A DNA stretch of 64,000 nt from Streptomyces xylophagus (lineage in GTDB: Bacteria > Actinomycetota > Actinomycetes > Streptomycetales > Streptomycetaceae): positions 48,924 through 112,923 of the forward strand of contig NZ_JNWO01000024.1 in the NCBI RefSeq assembly GCF_000716435.1, written 5' to 3'. Of the stretch, positions 8,888-18,310 are shown piece by piece. The notes under the pieces were generated by a model. It made no database searches and was not told where the DNA came from. It saw only the letters and a program-made list of their open reading frames with translations. The translations under genes and the position numbers were made by a program. How positions within the stretch are numbered: position 1 is the first letter of the stretch; the number at the start of each line of letters is the position of its first letter.

Positions 8888-10120
8888 CTAGGGGCGCGGG
8901 GAACTGCGCGACCAGCCACAACGAACCGGCAGCCAAGACACAACCCCCGCACCCCCCGCCACCACCCCGGCGACCACAAAACAAGCCCCCAACGGCAGCC
9001 GCCCGATCAACAACCCCACAGCCACCGACCCACCCGAACTCCCCGCATTCACCGCCATGTTGACCCACGCCCCCGCCTGCGTCCGCGCCCCCGGCAAAGC
9101 CACCTCATCGGCAAGCAGATACGCGGTCGTCAACGCCGGCGCGACAAAGAACCCCGCACACCCCACCGCCACGGTGAGTGACCACACCCCCGAGGCAAAC
9201 CCCGCCGCGGCCAACGCCACCCCAAGCCCCAGCGCGGCCAACGCCAGCCGAACCCGCGCACCCGCACGCCAGTTGACCGCCCCGTTCAACAAACCCCCCA
9301 CCGCACTGCCCGCAGACACCGCGGCCAACACCCACGGCACGACCCCATCGCCGTACCCCCGCTGCTCCACGAACGCCATCACCAACAGATAGACGGCACT
9401 CAACGCGAGCCCCATCCCCGCGGCCACGACGACCGGACCAAGCAGCCCACGAACCCTGGCGAGCCTCAACCCCGGCCGACCCCCGGAGGGAACCCGCACA
9501 CCGGCCAGCGCCGGCGACATCACGAAGGCGAACGTCCCCGCCCCGATCAACCCCGCGCTGAGCAGCACCCCCGCAGCCGGCGGAGCAAAGCCCATCAGCG
9601 CGCCGACCAGCAACGGGCCGACGACGTACAGGAGTTCCTCGGCGACACCGTCGAGGCTGTACGCGCGCTGCAACAGCCCACGGTCGTCGACGAGTTCGGC
9701 CCACACGGAGCGCATCGTGGGTCCAAGTGGGGGCGCGCACATGCCGGTCAGCGCGGCCACCGCACCGAGCACCACCTCGGGTGTTCCGGGGCGCCAGGTC
9801 ACCGCCGCGAGAACGCACAGGAGGCCGCCGTAGAGGAGGGCCATGGGGAGCAGGGCGCGGCGCGGGCCGTGGCGGTCGACCAGGGCCGCGCGCAGGGGCA
9901 GCAGGAGGACGGTCGCGGTGCCGAAGACGGCCATGACCGTGCCGGCCGCGGCGTACGAGCCGGTGGAGCGGACGACCGCGAGCAGCACGGCCGGCGAGAC
10001 CGTGCCGTAGGAGAGCCGTCCGGCGAGGGCGGCGATGAACGTGCGGCGCGCGTACGGGACTTGGAGTACGGCGGCATACGAAGGGCACGCCGAAGTCGGC
10101 GTGGAAGAAGGCGCGGACAT
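8888..10120 (-). CDS. MFS transporter
   Basis: Membrane protein of about 410 aa with roughly twelve hydrophobic segments and an MFS loop 2-3 motif (ALVDRHGPRRALLPM). Its substrate is unknown; the layout fits a drug or metabolite exporter. The ATG at 10120 is preferred because GAGGA lies 8 bp upstream. The last 12-15 codons (after the final membrane segment, ending RSSPRP) lie inside a dispersed intergenic repeat shared with 51671-51714, so the natural C-terminus has probably been replaced or extended by that element. Confidence 0.8.
   Translation of the reverse strand: MSAPSSTPTSACPSYAAVLQVPYARRTFIAALAGRLSYGTVSPAVLLAVVRSTGSYAAAGTVMAVFGTATVLLLPLRAALVDRHGPRRALLPMALLYGGLLCVLAAVTWRPGTPEVVLGAVAALTGMCAPPLGPTMRSVWAELVDDRGLLQRAYSLDGVAEELLYVVGPLLVGALMGFAPPAAGVLLSAGLIGAGTFAFVMSPALAGVRVPSGGRPGLRLARVRGLLGPVVVAAGMGLALSAVYLLVMAFVEQRGYGDGVVPWVLAAVSAGSAVGGLLNGAVNWRAGARVRLALAALGLGVALAAAGFASGVWSLTVAVGCAGFFVAPALTTAYLLADEVALPGARTQAGAWVNMAVNAGSSGGSVAVGLLIGRLPLGACFVVAGVVAGGAGVVSWLPVRCGWSRSSPRP
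8889..8932 (+). repeat. dispersed 44-bp repeat, copy A
   Basis: The sequence AGGGGCGCGGGGAACTGCGC and the following bases to 8932 match the reverse complement of 51671-51714 at most positions. It is a known kind of streptomycete interspersed repeat. Here it overlaps the 3' end of the MFS coding sequence. Confidence 0.7.
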
Positions 10121-10239
10121 GCGAATGTTCCTCAACTGGAGGCATGGGAAAGGGACGCCGGTGTGTTCGGCGTGCCCTATGCCATGAGGAGGAACATGTG
10201 GGTCAACGTAGCAGCGCCAGACGGACGTTGACCAGCGAC

Positions 10240-11196
10240 TTACCTCTCCGTGATGCCCGCGATCAGTTCGTCGGCCGCGCGGTACGGGTCCAACTCCCCC
10301 GCTACGATCCGCTCCACGAGAGCGCTGAGGCGGCGGTCGCCGTGCAGGTCGCCGATGCGGGCCCGCAGGGCGGTGACCGCGATCGTCTCGACCTCACGGG
10401 CCGCACGGGCCGCGCGGCGCTCCGCGAGGACGCCGTGCTCCTCCATCCACGCCCGGTGCTTCTCCAGGGCCTCCACGACCTCGTCGATGCCCTCGGAGCG
10501 GGAGGCGACCGTCTTGACGATCGGGGGGCGCCAGTCGCCGGGGCCGCGGGACTCGCCGAGGCCGAGCATGTGGTTCAGCTCGCGGGCGGTCGCGTCGGCG
10601 CCGTCCCGGTCGGCCTTGTTGACGACGTACACGTCGCCGATCTCCAGGATTCCGGCCTTCGCCGCCTGGATGCCGTCGCCCATCCCCGGGGCCAGCAGCA
10701 CCACGCTCGTGTCCGCCTGGGAGGCGATCTCCACCTCCGACTGGCCGACCCCGACCGTCTCCACCAGGATCACGTCGCAGCCCGCCGCGTCGAGGACGCG
10801 GATCGCCTGCGGGGCGGACCAGGCGAGGCCGCCGAGGTGGCCGCGGGTGGCCATCGAGCGGATGTAGACGCCGGGGTCGGAGGAGTGGTCCGACATGCGC
10901 ACGCGGTCACCGAGCAGGGCGCCGCCCGAGAACGGCGAGGACGGGTCGACGGCCAGGACGCCGACCCTCCTGCCCTGCTTGCGGTACGCCGTGACCAGCG
11001 CGGACGTCGAGGTCGACTTGCCCACGCCCGGCGATCCGGTGAGGCCCACGACGTACGCCCCGCCGGTCAGCGGTGCGAGCGTCGCCATGACCTCCCTGAG
11101 CTGGGGGGACGCCCCCTCCACCAGGGAGATCAGCCGGGCCACGGCCCGCGGCCGGCCTTCCCTGGCCTGGGCCACCAGCGAGGCGACGTCCTCCAT
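10240..11196 (-). CDS. meaB: MeaB-type methylmalonyl-CoA mutase-associated GTPase
   Basis: Cytoplasmic G3E-family P-loop GTPase of 318 aa that chaperones adenosylcobalamin loading and protects methylmalonyl-CoA mutase. Walker A is GSPGVGKS (near 54-61); the switch region holds DPSSPFSGGALLGDR; the Walker B-like segment is VILVETVGVGQSE; the base-specificity motif is NKAD. The C-terminal helices mediate dimerisation. It sits 43 bp downstream of a thiolase, and methylmalonyl-CoA epimerase is divergent from that, so the cluster serves propionyl- and acyl-CoA metabolism. The mutase genes are not in the window. Confidence 0.93.
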   Translation of the reverse strand: MEDVASLVAQAREGRPRAVARLISLVEGASPQLREVMATLAPLTGGAYVVGLTGSPGVGKSTSTSALVTAYRKQGRRVGVLAVDPSSPFSGGALLGDRVRMSDHSSDPGVYIRSMATRGHLGGLAWSAPQAIRVLDAAGCDVILVETVGVGQSEVEIASQADTSVVLLAPGMGDGIQAAKAGILEIGDVYVVNKADRDGADATARELNHMLGLGESRGPGDWRPPIVKTVASRSEGIDEVVEALEKHRAWMEEHGVLAERRAARAAREVETIAVTALRARIGDLHGDRRLSALVERIVAGELDPYRAADELIAGITER

Positions 11197-11239
11197 GACA
11201 GCTCCGTTCCCTTGCCGACGTGCGAGAAAGTACTGCTGC

Positions 11240-12442
11240 TCAGGCCTTGGGTACCCGCACGATCAGCGCGTCACCCTGACCGCCGCCACCGCACAGCGCC
11301 GCCGCGCCGACCCCGCCGCCGCGCCGCTTGAGCTCCAGCGCCAGGTGCAGCACCAGCCGGGCGCCGGACATGCCGATGGGGTGGCCCAGGGCGATGGCCC
11401 CGCCGTTGACGTTCACCTTTTCCGTGGACACCCCGAGGTCCTTCATTGACTGGACCGCGACGGCGGCGAAGGCCTCGTTGATCTCGATCAGGTCGAGGCT
11501 CTCGACCTCCAGGCCCTCCTTCTTCAGGGCGTGCAGGATCGCGTTGGAGGGCTGGGACTGGAGGGAGTTGTCCGGGCCCGCCACGTTCCCGTGGGCGCCG
11601 ATCTCCGCGATCCACTCAAGGCCCAGCTCCTGCGCCTTGGTCTTGCTCATCACGACCACGGCCGCCGCACCGTCCGAGATCTGCGAGGAGGTGCCGGCGG
11701 TGATGGTGCCGTCCCGGGTGAACGCGGGGCGCAGCTTGCCGAGCGACTCGACCGTGGTCTCCGCGCGGATGCCCTCGTCCTTGCTGAAGACGACGGCGTC
11801 GCCCTTGCGCTGCGGGATCTCGATGGGGGTGATCTCGGCCTCGAAGACGCCGTTCTGCTGCGCGGCCGCGGCCCGCTGGTGGGAGAGGGCAGCCACCTCG
11901 TCCTGCTCGGGGCGCTGAATACCGAGCCGCGTGTTGTGCTTCTCCGTGGACTCGCCCATCGCGATGTTCTCGAAGGCGTCGGTGAGGCCGTCGTAGGCCA
12001 TGGCGTCGAGCATCTCGATCGCGCCGTACTTGTATCCCTCGCGGGACTTGGGGAGCAGGTGGGGGGCGTTGGTCATGGACTCCTGGCCGCCCGCGACGAT
12101 CACGTCGAACTCACCTGCACGGATGAGCTGGTCGGCGAGCGCGATGGCGTCGAGGCCCGAGAGACAGACCTTGTTGATGGTGAGCGCCGGGACGCTCATG
12201 GGGATGCCCGCCTTGACGGCGGCCTGGCGTGCCGGGATCTGCCCTGCCCCGGCCTGGAGCACCTGGCCCATGATCACGTACTGCACCTGGTCGCCACCGA
12301 TACCCGCACGGTCGAGGGCGGCCTTGATCGCGAAGCCGCCGAGGTCGGCTCCGGAGAAGGACTTCAGGGAGCCCAGCAACCGTCCCATGGGCGTCCGGGC
12401 GCCCGCGACGATCACCGAGGTCGTGCTGTTCGTTCCAGACAT
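11240..12442 (-). CDS. acetyl-CoA C-acetyltransferase (thiolase)
   Basis: Thiolase of 400 aa, condensing or cleaving acetoacetyl-CoA in the cytoplasm. The nucleophilic Cys is in [11 protein letters not shown] (near 92), the catalytic His in [16 protein letters not shown], and the second Cys in [11 protein letters not shown]. The ATG at 12442 gives the normal family N-terminus ([14 protein letters not shown]) and has GGAAGGGG upstream; the open frame reaches further 5' into the promoter region. It precedes meaB on the same strand. The biosynthetic-type length (about 390-400) fits an AtoB/PhaA-like enzyme. Confidence 0.93.
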   Translation of the reverse strand: MSGTNSTTSVIVAGARTPMGRLLGSLKSFSGADLGGFAIKAALDRAGIGGDQVQYVIMGQVLQAGAGQIPARQAAVKAGIPMSVPALTINKVCLSGLDAIALADQLIRAGEFDVIVAGGQESMTNAPHLLPKSREGYKYGAIEMLDAMAYDGLTDAFENIAMGESTEKHNTRLGIQRPEQDEVAALSHQRAAAAQQNGVFEAEITPIEIPQRKGDAVVFSKDEGIRAETTVESLGKLRPAFTRDGTITAGTSSQISDGAAAVVVMSKTKAQELGLEWIAEIGAHGNVAGPDNSLQSQPSNAILHALKKEGLEVESLDLIEINEAFAAVAVQSMKDLGVSTEKVNVNGGAIALGHPIGMSGARLVLHLALELKRRGGGVGAAALCGGGGQGDALIVRVPKA

Positions 12443-12499
12443 GAGGTGCGATCCCCTTCCAGCGTGTTTCAGCTGAGGAGTGAACGAGGGTTTACTTGA

Positions 12500-12529
12500 A
12501 ATGTACTGAGCGGTAGACCACCCCGTCAT
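12500..12529 (-). promoter_or_regulatory. candidate promoter of the thiolase-meaB unit
   Basis: On the minus strand ATGACG (12529-12524) and TACATT (12505-12500) are spaced by 18 bp, about 60 bp upstream of the thiolase ATG. This matches a vegetative (HrdB-type) promoter moderately well. Confidence 0.4.
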
Positions 12530-12556
12530 CGGGCCGTCGGTGTGATCGCGCGCACG

Positions 12557-12592
12557 TTGCGTAACCATCCCGGTAGCGCTGCACTACATACA
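12557..12592 (+). promoter_or_regulatory. candidate leaderless promoter of the epimerase gene
   Basis: TTGCGT (12557-12562), 17 bp, then TGCACT (12580-12585), then 6 bases to the ATG. No ribosome binding site is visible before the ATG. The -10 element is poor, so this is tentative. Confidence 0.35.
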
Positions 12593-13032
12593 TGCTGACG
12601 CGAATCGACCACATCGGGATCGCCTGCTTCGACCTCGACACGACAGTCGAGTTCTACCGGGCCACGTACGGCTTCGAGGTGTTCCACTCCGAGGTCAACG
12701 AGGAGCAGGGCGTACGCGAGGCCATGTTGAAGATCAACAACACGGACGACGGCGGCGCCTCCTACCTCCAGCTCCTGGAACCGACCCGCGAGGACTCCGC
12801 TGTAGGAAAGTGGCTGGCGAAGAACGGGGAGGGGGTCCACCACATCGCCTTCGGTACGGCGGACGTCGACACGGACTCCGAGGACATCCGGGGGAAGGGC
12901 GTACGCGTTCTGTACGACGAGCCCCGGCGCGGCTCCATGGGGTCACGGATCACGTTCCTGCATCCAAAGGATTGCCATGGCGTACTGACAGAACTGGTCA
13001 CTTCGGCGCCTGTTGAGTCACCTGAGCACTGA
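12592..13032 (+). CDS. mce: methylmalonyl-CoA epimerase
   Basis: Vicinal-oxygen-chelate fold enzyme of 146 aa converting the 2S and 2R epimers of methylmalonyl-CoA. Family metal ligands are visible in RIDHIGIAC (His), SYLQLLEP (Gln side), GVHHIAFG (His) and the C-terminal GVLTELV (Glu). Length is normal. It is divergent from the thiolase-meaB unit, and all three serve the propionyl-CoA/succinyl-CoA route that feeds methylmalonyl-CoA extender units. The scy promoter overlaps its stop codon. Confidence 0.93.
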   Translation: MLTRIDHIGIACFDLDTTVEFYRATYGFEVFHSEVNEEQGVREAMLKINNTDDGGASYLQLLEPTREDSAVGKWLAKNGEGVHHIAFGTADVDTDSEDIRGKGVRVLYDEPRRGSMGSRITFLHPKDCHGVLTELVTSAPVESPEH

Positions 13033-13058
13033 CCCTCGTACATATGGGCCGGTAGGGT
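13029..13058 (+). promoter_or_regulatory. candidate scy promoter
   Basis: CTGACC (13029-13034), an 18-bp spacer, and TAGGGT (13053-13058) form a good vegetative promoter match. The -35 covers the epimerase stop codon. A hairpin with arms CGGTCGCTCC and GGAGTGACCG follows at about 13065-13092 in what would be the scy leader. Confidence 0.5.
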
Positions 13059-13240
13059 TGGGGTCGGTCGCTCCCGAAGTCCGGAGTGACCGCATGCCGG
13101 GGTCCGGTTTCGGGGGCGAGCGTCGGGGCAGCAGCCCGTGCTCGGCCGTTGATCTGACACCATTCCCCGGGAGCCCCGTTCGGCGGACGGACGGAGCTCG
13201 TTGGAGTAAACCGCGACCAGGGGACGGATGGGACCGCGCA

Positions 13241-16200
13241 GTGCGGGGCTACGAACGCCAGGAGCGAGAGCCGGCGGCTGACGTCGACCACCTCTCTCGG
13301 TTCGAGGCCGAGATGGAGCGGCTGAAGACCGAGCGGGAAAAGGCGATCCAGCATGCCGAGGACCTCGGCTACCAGGTCGAGGTGTTGCGCGCCAAGCTGC
13401 ACGAGGCGCGCCGCACCCTCATGTCCCGGCCGGCTTACGACGGCGGTGACATCGGCTATCAGGCCGAGCAGATGCTCCGTAATGCCCAGGTCCAGGCGGA
13501 TCAGCTGCGGCAGGACGCCGAGCGGGAGCTGAGCCAGGCCCGCGCGCAGACCCAGCGCATCCTCCAGGAGCACGCGGAGAACGCGGCCCGCCTCCAGGCG
13601 GAGCTGCACCAGGAGGCGGTGACCCGGCGCCAGCAGCTCGACCAGGAACTGTCGGAACGCCGGCAGACCGTCGAGTCGCACGTCAACGAGAACGTGTCGT
13701 GGGCGGAGAACCTGCGCGCCCGCTCCGAGGCACAGGCCCGCCGTCTCGTGGAGGAGTCGCGGACCGAGGCCGAGCAGGCCCTGGCCGCCGCCCGCGCCGA
13801 GGCCGAGCGGGTCGCCGCCGAGGCCCGGCAGCGGCTGGAGATGGACGCCGAGGCCGCCCGCGCGGAGGCCGAGCAACTCCTGCGCCGCGCCCGCACGGAC
13901 GCCGAGCGACTGCTGAACGCGGCCTCCTCGCAGGCCCAGGAGGCCACCGACCACGCCGAGCAGCTGCGCAGCTCCACGGTCAACGAGTCGGACAGCGCCC
14001 GCCGTCAGGCCACCGAGCTGAGCCGGGCCGCCGAGACGCGCATGGCGGAGGCCGAAACCTCACTGCGTGAAGCACGACTTGAGGCGGAGAAGGTCCTCTC
14101 CGAGGCCAAGGAAGCCGCCGCCAAGGCCCTCTCCAGCGCCGAGTCCGCGAACGAGCAGCGCACACGGACGGCGAAGGAGCAGGTCGCCCGGCTGGTCACG
14201 GAGGCCACCAAGGAGGCCGAGACCACCAAGTCGGACGCCGAGCAGATCGTCGCCGACGCCCAGGCCAAGGCCGACAAGATCGTCGCGGAGGCCGAGGAGA
14301 ACGCCCGCAGCCTCACCGCCGAGGAGACCGCCTCCCAGCTCGCCAAGGCCGCCCGCACCGCCGAGGACGTCCTCGACAAGGCGTCCGAGGACGCCAAGAA
14401 CACCACGAAGGCCGCCACCGAGGAGGCCGAGCGGATCCGCTCCGAGGCGGAGGCCGAGGCCGACCGGCTGCGCGCCCAGGCGCACGACATCGCCGAACAG
14501 CTCAAGGGCACGGCGAAGGACGACACCAAGGAGTACCGCGCCAAGACGGTCGAGCTGCAGGAGGAGGCCCGCCGGCTGCGCGGCGAGGCCGAGCAGCTGC
14601 GCGCCGACGCGGTCGGCGAGGGCGAGCGCATCCGCGCCGAGGCACGCCGCGAGGCCGTCCAGCAGATCGAGGAGGCGGCCAAGACCGCCGAGGAACTGCT
14701 GTCCAAGGCCCGCGCCGACGCCGACGAGCTGCGCCAGACCGCCACCACGGACAGCGAGAAGGTCCGCACCGAGGCCATCGAGCGCGCCACCACCCTGCGC
14801 CGGCAGGCCGAGGAGACCCTCGACCGCACCCGCAAGGAGGCGGAGCGGCACCGCTCGGAGGTCATCGAGCAGTCCGAGGGCATCAAGGCCGACGCCGAAC
14901 AGGCGGCGCGCGACCTGCGCGACGAGACCGAGCGGGCCATAGAGGCACGCCGCGAGGAGGCCGCCGAGGGCCTCACCCGGCTGCACACGGAGACCGAGGA
15001 GCGGCTCGCCGCTGCCGAGCAGGCACTGACCGACGCCCGCGAGGAGGCCGAGCGGATCCGCCGCGAGGCCGCCGAGGAGACGGAACGCCTGCGCGGCGAG
15101 GCCGCCGACCGCATCCGCTCCCTCCAGGCGCAGGCCGAGACGGAGGCCGACCGGCTGCGCAACGAGGCCGCCGCCGACGCGTCCGCCTCCCGCGCCGAGG
15201 GCGAGTCCATCGCCGTACGCCTGCGGTCCGAGGCCTCCGCCGAGGCCGAGCGGCTCAAGACCGAGGCGCAGGACACCGCCGACCGGGTCCGCGCGGAGGC
15301 ACAGGCCGCCGCCGAGCGGCTCGCCATCGAGGCGTCGGAGACGCTGGCCGCCGCCCAGGAGGAGGCCGTACGGCGTCGTCGTGAGGCCGAGGAGCTGCTC
15401 GGGTCGGCCCGTGAGGAGGCCGGGCAGGAGCGCGAGCGGGCCCGCGAGCAGAGCGAGGAGCTGCTGGCCTCGGCGCGCAACCGCGTCGAGGAGGCACAGG
15501 CCGAGGCGGTACGGCTGGTCGAGGAGGCCGACCGGCACGCCACCGAGATGGTGTCGGGCGCCGAACAGCACGCCCAGCAGGTACGGGACTCCGTCGCCGG
15601 GCTGCACGAGGTGGCCCAGCAGGAGATCCAGGGGCTCAGGTCGGCCGCCGAGCACGCGGCGGACCGTACCCGGCGCGAGGCGCAGGAGGAGGCGGACCGG
15701 GTCCGCGCCGACGCCTACAGCGAGCGGGAGCGGGCCACCGAGGACGCCAACCGGCTCCGGCGCCGGGCGAGCGAGGAGACGGACGCCGCCAAGGCCCTTG
15801 CGGAGCACACTGTTTCGGACGCGATCGCGGAGTCCGAGCGGCTGCGCTCGGAGGCCGCCGAGCACGCCCAGCGGGTGCGCACGGAGGCGTCGGACGCGAT
15901 CGCGCAGGCCGACCAGGACGCGGCGCGGGCCCGGGCGGACGCCCGCGAGGACGCCAACCGCATCCGTTCGGACGCGGCGACGCAGGCCGACACCCTCATC
16001 ACCGAGGTGACGGCGGAGGCGGAGCGGCTCCAGACGGAGACGATCAACGAGGCCGAGCGGGTGCGGTCGGAGGCCGTGGCCAAGGCCGAGAAGCTGATCT
16101 CGGACGCGACCGGGGACGCGGAGCGACTGCGCGCCGAGGCCGCCGAGACGGTCGGTGCCGCGCAGTTGCACGCCGAGCGGACCCGCATCGAGTCCAACCG

Positions 16201-17089
16201 TCTCAAGGCGGACACGGAGGCGGAGGCCGAGCGGGTCACCACGGCGGCCCGCGAGGAGTCCGAGCGGACGCTGGACGAGGCCCGCAAGGAGGCCAACAAG
16301 CGCCGCTCCGAGGCGGCCGAGCAGGTCGACACCCTCATCACGGAGACCGCGGCCGAGGCCGACAAGCTGCTCAGCGAGGCTCAGCAGCAGGCGCAGAAGA
16401 CGACGGCGGACGCCGAGGCGCAGGCCGACTCCATGGTCGGCGCGGCCCGCAACGAAGCCGACCGGCTGGTCTCCGAGGGCACGGTCGAGGGCAACTCCCG
16501 GGTGGAGCAGGCCCGTACGGACGCGGACGAGCTGCTCGTCGGCGCGCGTCGGGACGCCACCGCCATAAGGGAGCGCTCGGAGGAGCTGCGCGACCGCATC
16601 ACGACCGAGATCGAGAACCTGCACGAGCGGGCCCGCCGTGAGTCGGCCGAGACGATGAGGTCGGCCGGCGACCGCTGCGACGCGCTCATCAAGGCGGCCG
16701 AGGAGCAGCTCGGCAAGGCCCAGATGAAGGCCAAGGAACTGGTCTCGGAGGCCAACTCCGAGGCGGGCAAGGTCCGTATCGCCGCGGTGAAGAAGGCCGA
16801 GGGTCTCCTCAAGGAGGCCGAGCAGAAGAAGGCCACGCTGATCCGTGAGGCCGAGGAGCTGAAGGCGGAGGCGATCCGCGAGGCCCGCCGCACGGTCGAG
16901 GAGGGCAAGCGCGAACTCGACGTGCTGGTCCGCCGCCGCGAGGACATCAATGCCGAAATCTCCCGTGTCCAAGACGTCCTGGAGGCGTTGGAGTCTTTCG
17001 AGGCCCCTACGGCGGCCAAGGACGGCGGGGTCAAGGCGGGAGCCGCGGCGGGCGCAACTCGTTCGGGTGGCAAGTCCGTTGAAGGCTAG
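13241..17089 (+). CDS. scy: Scy, polarisome coiled-coil scaffold
   Basis: Protein of about 1282 aa, almost entirely coiled coil, made of charged Glu/Ala/Arg-rich repeats such as AEAERLRxEA. In Streptomyces, Scy assembles at hyphal tips with DivIVA and FilP and controls polar growth and branching; such proteins have a 51-residue coiled-coil periodicity. The N-terminal region (RYxE-type, then AEMERLKTEREKAIQHAEDLGYQVEVL) resembles a DivIVA-like start. I chose the GTG at 13241, which gives the expected N-terminus VRGYERQEREP; the frame is open 228 bp further upstream but that part lacks coiled-coil character. The S. coelicolor protein is a little longer (about 1326 aa), so repeat number differs. 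filP follows. Confidence 0.92.
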   Translation: MRGYERQEREPAADVDHLSRFEAEMERLKTEREKAIQHAEDLGYQVEVLRAKLHEARRTLMSRPAYDGGDIGYQAEQMLRNAQVQADQLRQDAERELSQARAQTQRILQEHAENAARLQAELHQEAVTRRQQLDQELSERRQTVESHVNENVSWAENLRARSEAQARRLVEESRTEAEQALAAARAEAERVAAEARQRLEMDAEAARAEAEQLLRRARTDAERLLNAASSQAQEATDHAEQLRSSTVNESDSARRQATELSRAAETRMAEAETSLREARLEAEKVLSEAKEAAAKALSSAESANEQRTRTAKEQVARLVTEATKEAETTKSDAEQIVADAQAKADKIVAEAEENARSLTAEETASQLAKAARTAEDVLDKASEDAKNTTKAATEEAERIRSEAEAEADRLRAQAHDIAEQLKGTAKDDTKEYRAKTVELQEEARRLRGEAEQLRADAVGEGERIRAEARREAVQQIEEAAKTAEELLSKARADADELRQTATTDSEKVRTEAIERATTLRRQAEETLDRTRKEAERHRSEVIEQSEGIKADAEQAARDLRDETERAIEARREEAAEGLTRLHTETEERLAAAEQALTDAREEAERIRREAAEETERLRGEAADRIRSLQAQAETEADRLRNEAAADASASRAEGESIAVRLRSEASAEAERLKTEAQDTADRVRAEAQAAAERLAIEASETLAAAQEEAVRRRREAEELLGSAREEAGQERERAREQSEELLASARNRVEEAQAEAVRLVEEADRHATEMVSGAEQHAQQVRDSVAGLHEVAQQEIQGLRSAAEHAADRTRREAQEEADRVRADAYSERERATEDANRLRRRASEETDAAKALAEHTVSDAIAESERLRSEAAEHAQRVRTEASDAIAQADQDAARARADAREDANRIRSDAATQADTLITEVTAEAERLQTETINEAERVRSEAVAKAEKLISDATGDAERLRAEAAETVGAAQLHAERTRIESNRLKADTEAEAERVTTAAREESERTLDEARKEANKRRSEAAEQVDTLITETAAEADKLLSEAQQQAQKTTADAEAQADSMVGAARNEADRLVSEGTVEGNSRVEQARTDADELLVGARRDATAIRERSEELRDRITTEIENLHERARRESAETMRSAGDRCDALIKAAEEQLGKAQMKAKELVSEANSEAGKVRIAAVKKAEGLLKEAEQKKATLIREAEELKAEAIREARRTVEEGKRELDVLVRRREDINAEISRVQDVLEALESFEAPTAAKDGGVKAGAAAGATRSGGKSVEG

Positions 17090-17134
17090 GGGCTCGTCCG
17101 TTCGAGGCTGGGGCTGGTCCGTTTGAGGCTAGGA
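17074..17134 (+). repeat. three tandem 21-bp repeats at the scy 3' end
   Basis: Three consecutive units begin GTCCGTT at 17074, 17096 and 17117 and continue GAGGCTNGGG. The first unit contains the last codons and the TAG stop of scy; the other two are downstream. The unit is not obviously a hairpin. Confidence 0.6.
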
Positions 17135-17249
17135 AGACCCTGTGAGGTTCGGGGTGTTCTGGGGCCTTTGAGCAAATCTTTGGCAAGCGGTCCGACGGTT
17201 AGCCACTCAAAAGGGGTGTCATTCTCCAGATCAAACACGCATCCGCTCG

Positions 17250-17276
17250 ATGACACACCGCTTCGGCCCCTAGGAT
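17250..17276 (+). promoter_or_regulatory. candidate filP promoter
   Basis: ATGACA (17250-17255) and TAGGAT (17271-17276) are separated by 15 bp, about 40 bp before the filP ATG. The elements match well but the spacer is short. Confidence 0.4.
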
Positions 17277-17316
17277 TCCCCCTATCACCTCACCGGTCTC
17301 ATTCGACAGGAACCCC

Positions 17317-18252
17317 ATGAGCGACACTTCCCCCTACGGCTTCGAGCTTGTGCGGCGTGGGTACGACCGCGCTCAGGTGGACGAACGCATCTCGAAGCTC
17401 GTCTCCGACCGTGACAGCGCTCTGGCCCGTATCACTGCTCTTGAAAAGCGCATCGAGGAACTCCACCTCGAAACGCAGAACGCCGCGGCCCAGGTAAGCG
17501 ACGCAGAGCCGTCGTACGCCGGGCTCGGCGCGCGGGTCGAGAAGATCCTCCGCCTCGCCGAGGAAGAGGCCAAGGACCTGCGCGAGGAGGCACGGCGCGC
17601 GGCCGAGCAGCACCGCGAACTCGCGGAGTCCGCTGCTCAGCAGGTCCGCAACGACGCAGAATCGTTCGCTGCGGAGCGCAAGGCCAAGGCGGAGGACGAG
17701 GGCGTCCGGATCGTCGAGAAGGCCAAGAGCGACTCCTCCCAGCTGCGTGGCGAGGCCCAGAAGGACGCGCAGCAGAAGCGCGAGGAGGCCGACGCCCTCT
17801 TCGAGGAGACCCGCGCCAAGGCCGCGCAGGCCGCCGCCGACTTCGAGACGAACCTCGCCAAGCGGCGCGAGCAGTCCGAGCGCGACCTGGCGTCCCGTCA
17901 GCAGAAGGCCGAGAAGCGCCTCGCGGAGATCGAGCACCGCGCGGAGCAGCTCCGGCTGGAGGCCGAGAAGCTGCGCACGGACGCCGAGCGTCGCGCCCGT
18001 CAGACGGTGGAGACGGCTCAGCGCCAGGCCGAGGACATCGTGGCCGACGCGAACGCCAAGGCCGACCGCATCCGTTCGGAATCCGAGCGCGAGCTGGCCG
18101 CCCTGACGAACCGTCGCGACAGCATCAACGCCCAGCTGACGAACGTGCGCGAGATGCTCGCCACGCTCACCGGCGCCGCGGTGGCCGCCGCGAGCTCGCC
18201 GGTCGAGGACGAGCCGATCTCTCGTGGAGTTCCGGCTCAGCAGTCCCGGTAA
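17317..18252 (+). CDS. filP: FilP, intermediate filament-like coiled-coil protein
   Basis: Coiled-coil cytoskeletal protein of 311 aa that forms filaments and networks behind the hyphal tip, gives stiffness to hyphae and interacts with DivIVA and Scy. The N-terminal MSDTSPYGFELVRRGYDRAQ is a short DivIVA-like head; residues 30 to 290 are heptad/hendecad coiled coil; the tail is short and disordered (ASSPVEDEPISRG). Length equals that known for FilP (about 310). The ATG has AGGAA upstream. It follows scy with a 227 bp gap that has its own promoter candidate and ends at a strong two-way terminator. Confidence 0.95.
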   Translation: MSDTSPYGFELVRRGYDRAQVDERISKLVSDRDSALARITALEKRIEELHLETQNAAAQVSDAEPSYAGLGARVEKILRLAEEEAKDLREEARRAAEQHRELAESAAQQVRNDAESFAAERKAKAEDEGVRIVEKAKSDSSQLRGEAQKDAQQKREEADALFEETRAKAAQAAADFETNLAKRREQSERDLASRQQKAEKRLAEIEHRAEQLRLEAEKLRTDAERRARQTVETAQRQAEDIVADANAKADRIRSESERELAALTNRRDSINAQLTNVREMLATLTGAAVAAASSPVEDEPISRGVPAQQSR

Positions 18253-18269
18253 GCAAGCGATTGTCGTAC

Positions 18270-18310
18270 GGCTGAGGCCCGCATTCCCTTCGGGGGTGCG
18301 GGCCTCAGCC
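18270..18310. terminator. bidirectional terminator between filP and tetR
   Basis: A 14-bp perfect stem GGCTGAGGCCCGCA / TGCGGGCCTCAGCC (18270-18283 and 18297-18310) with a short loop. It lies between convergent filP and tetR. The tetR stop codon (18305-18307) is inside the right arm. Confidence 0.8.

Noticed and set aside
13980..16972. Long minus-strand open frames opposite scy
   Set aside because: They mirror the repetitive coiled-coil coding sequence and have biased Leu/Gly/Arg or Ser/Ala composition.
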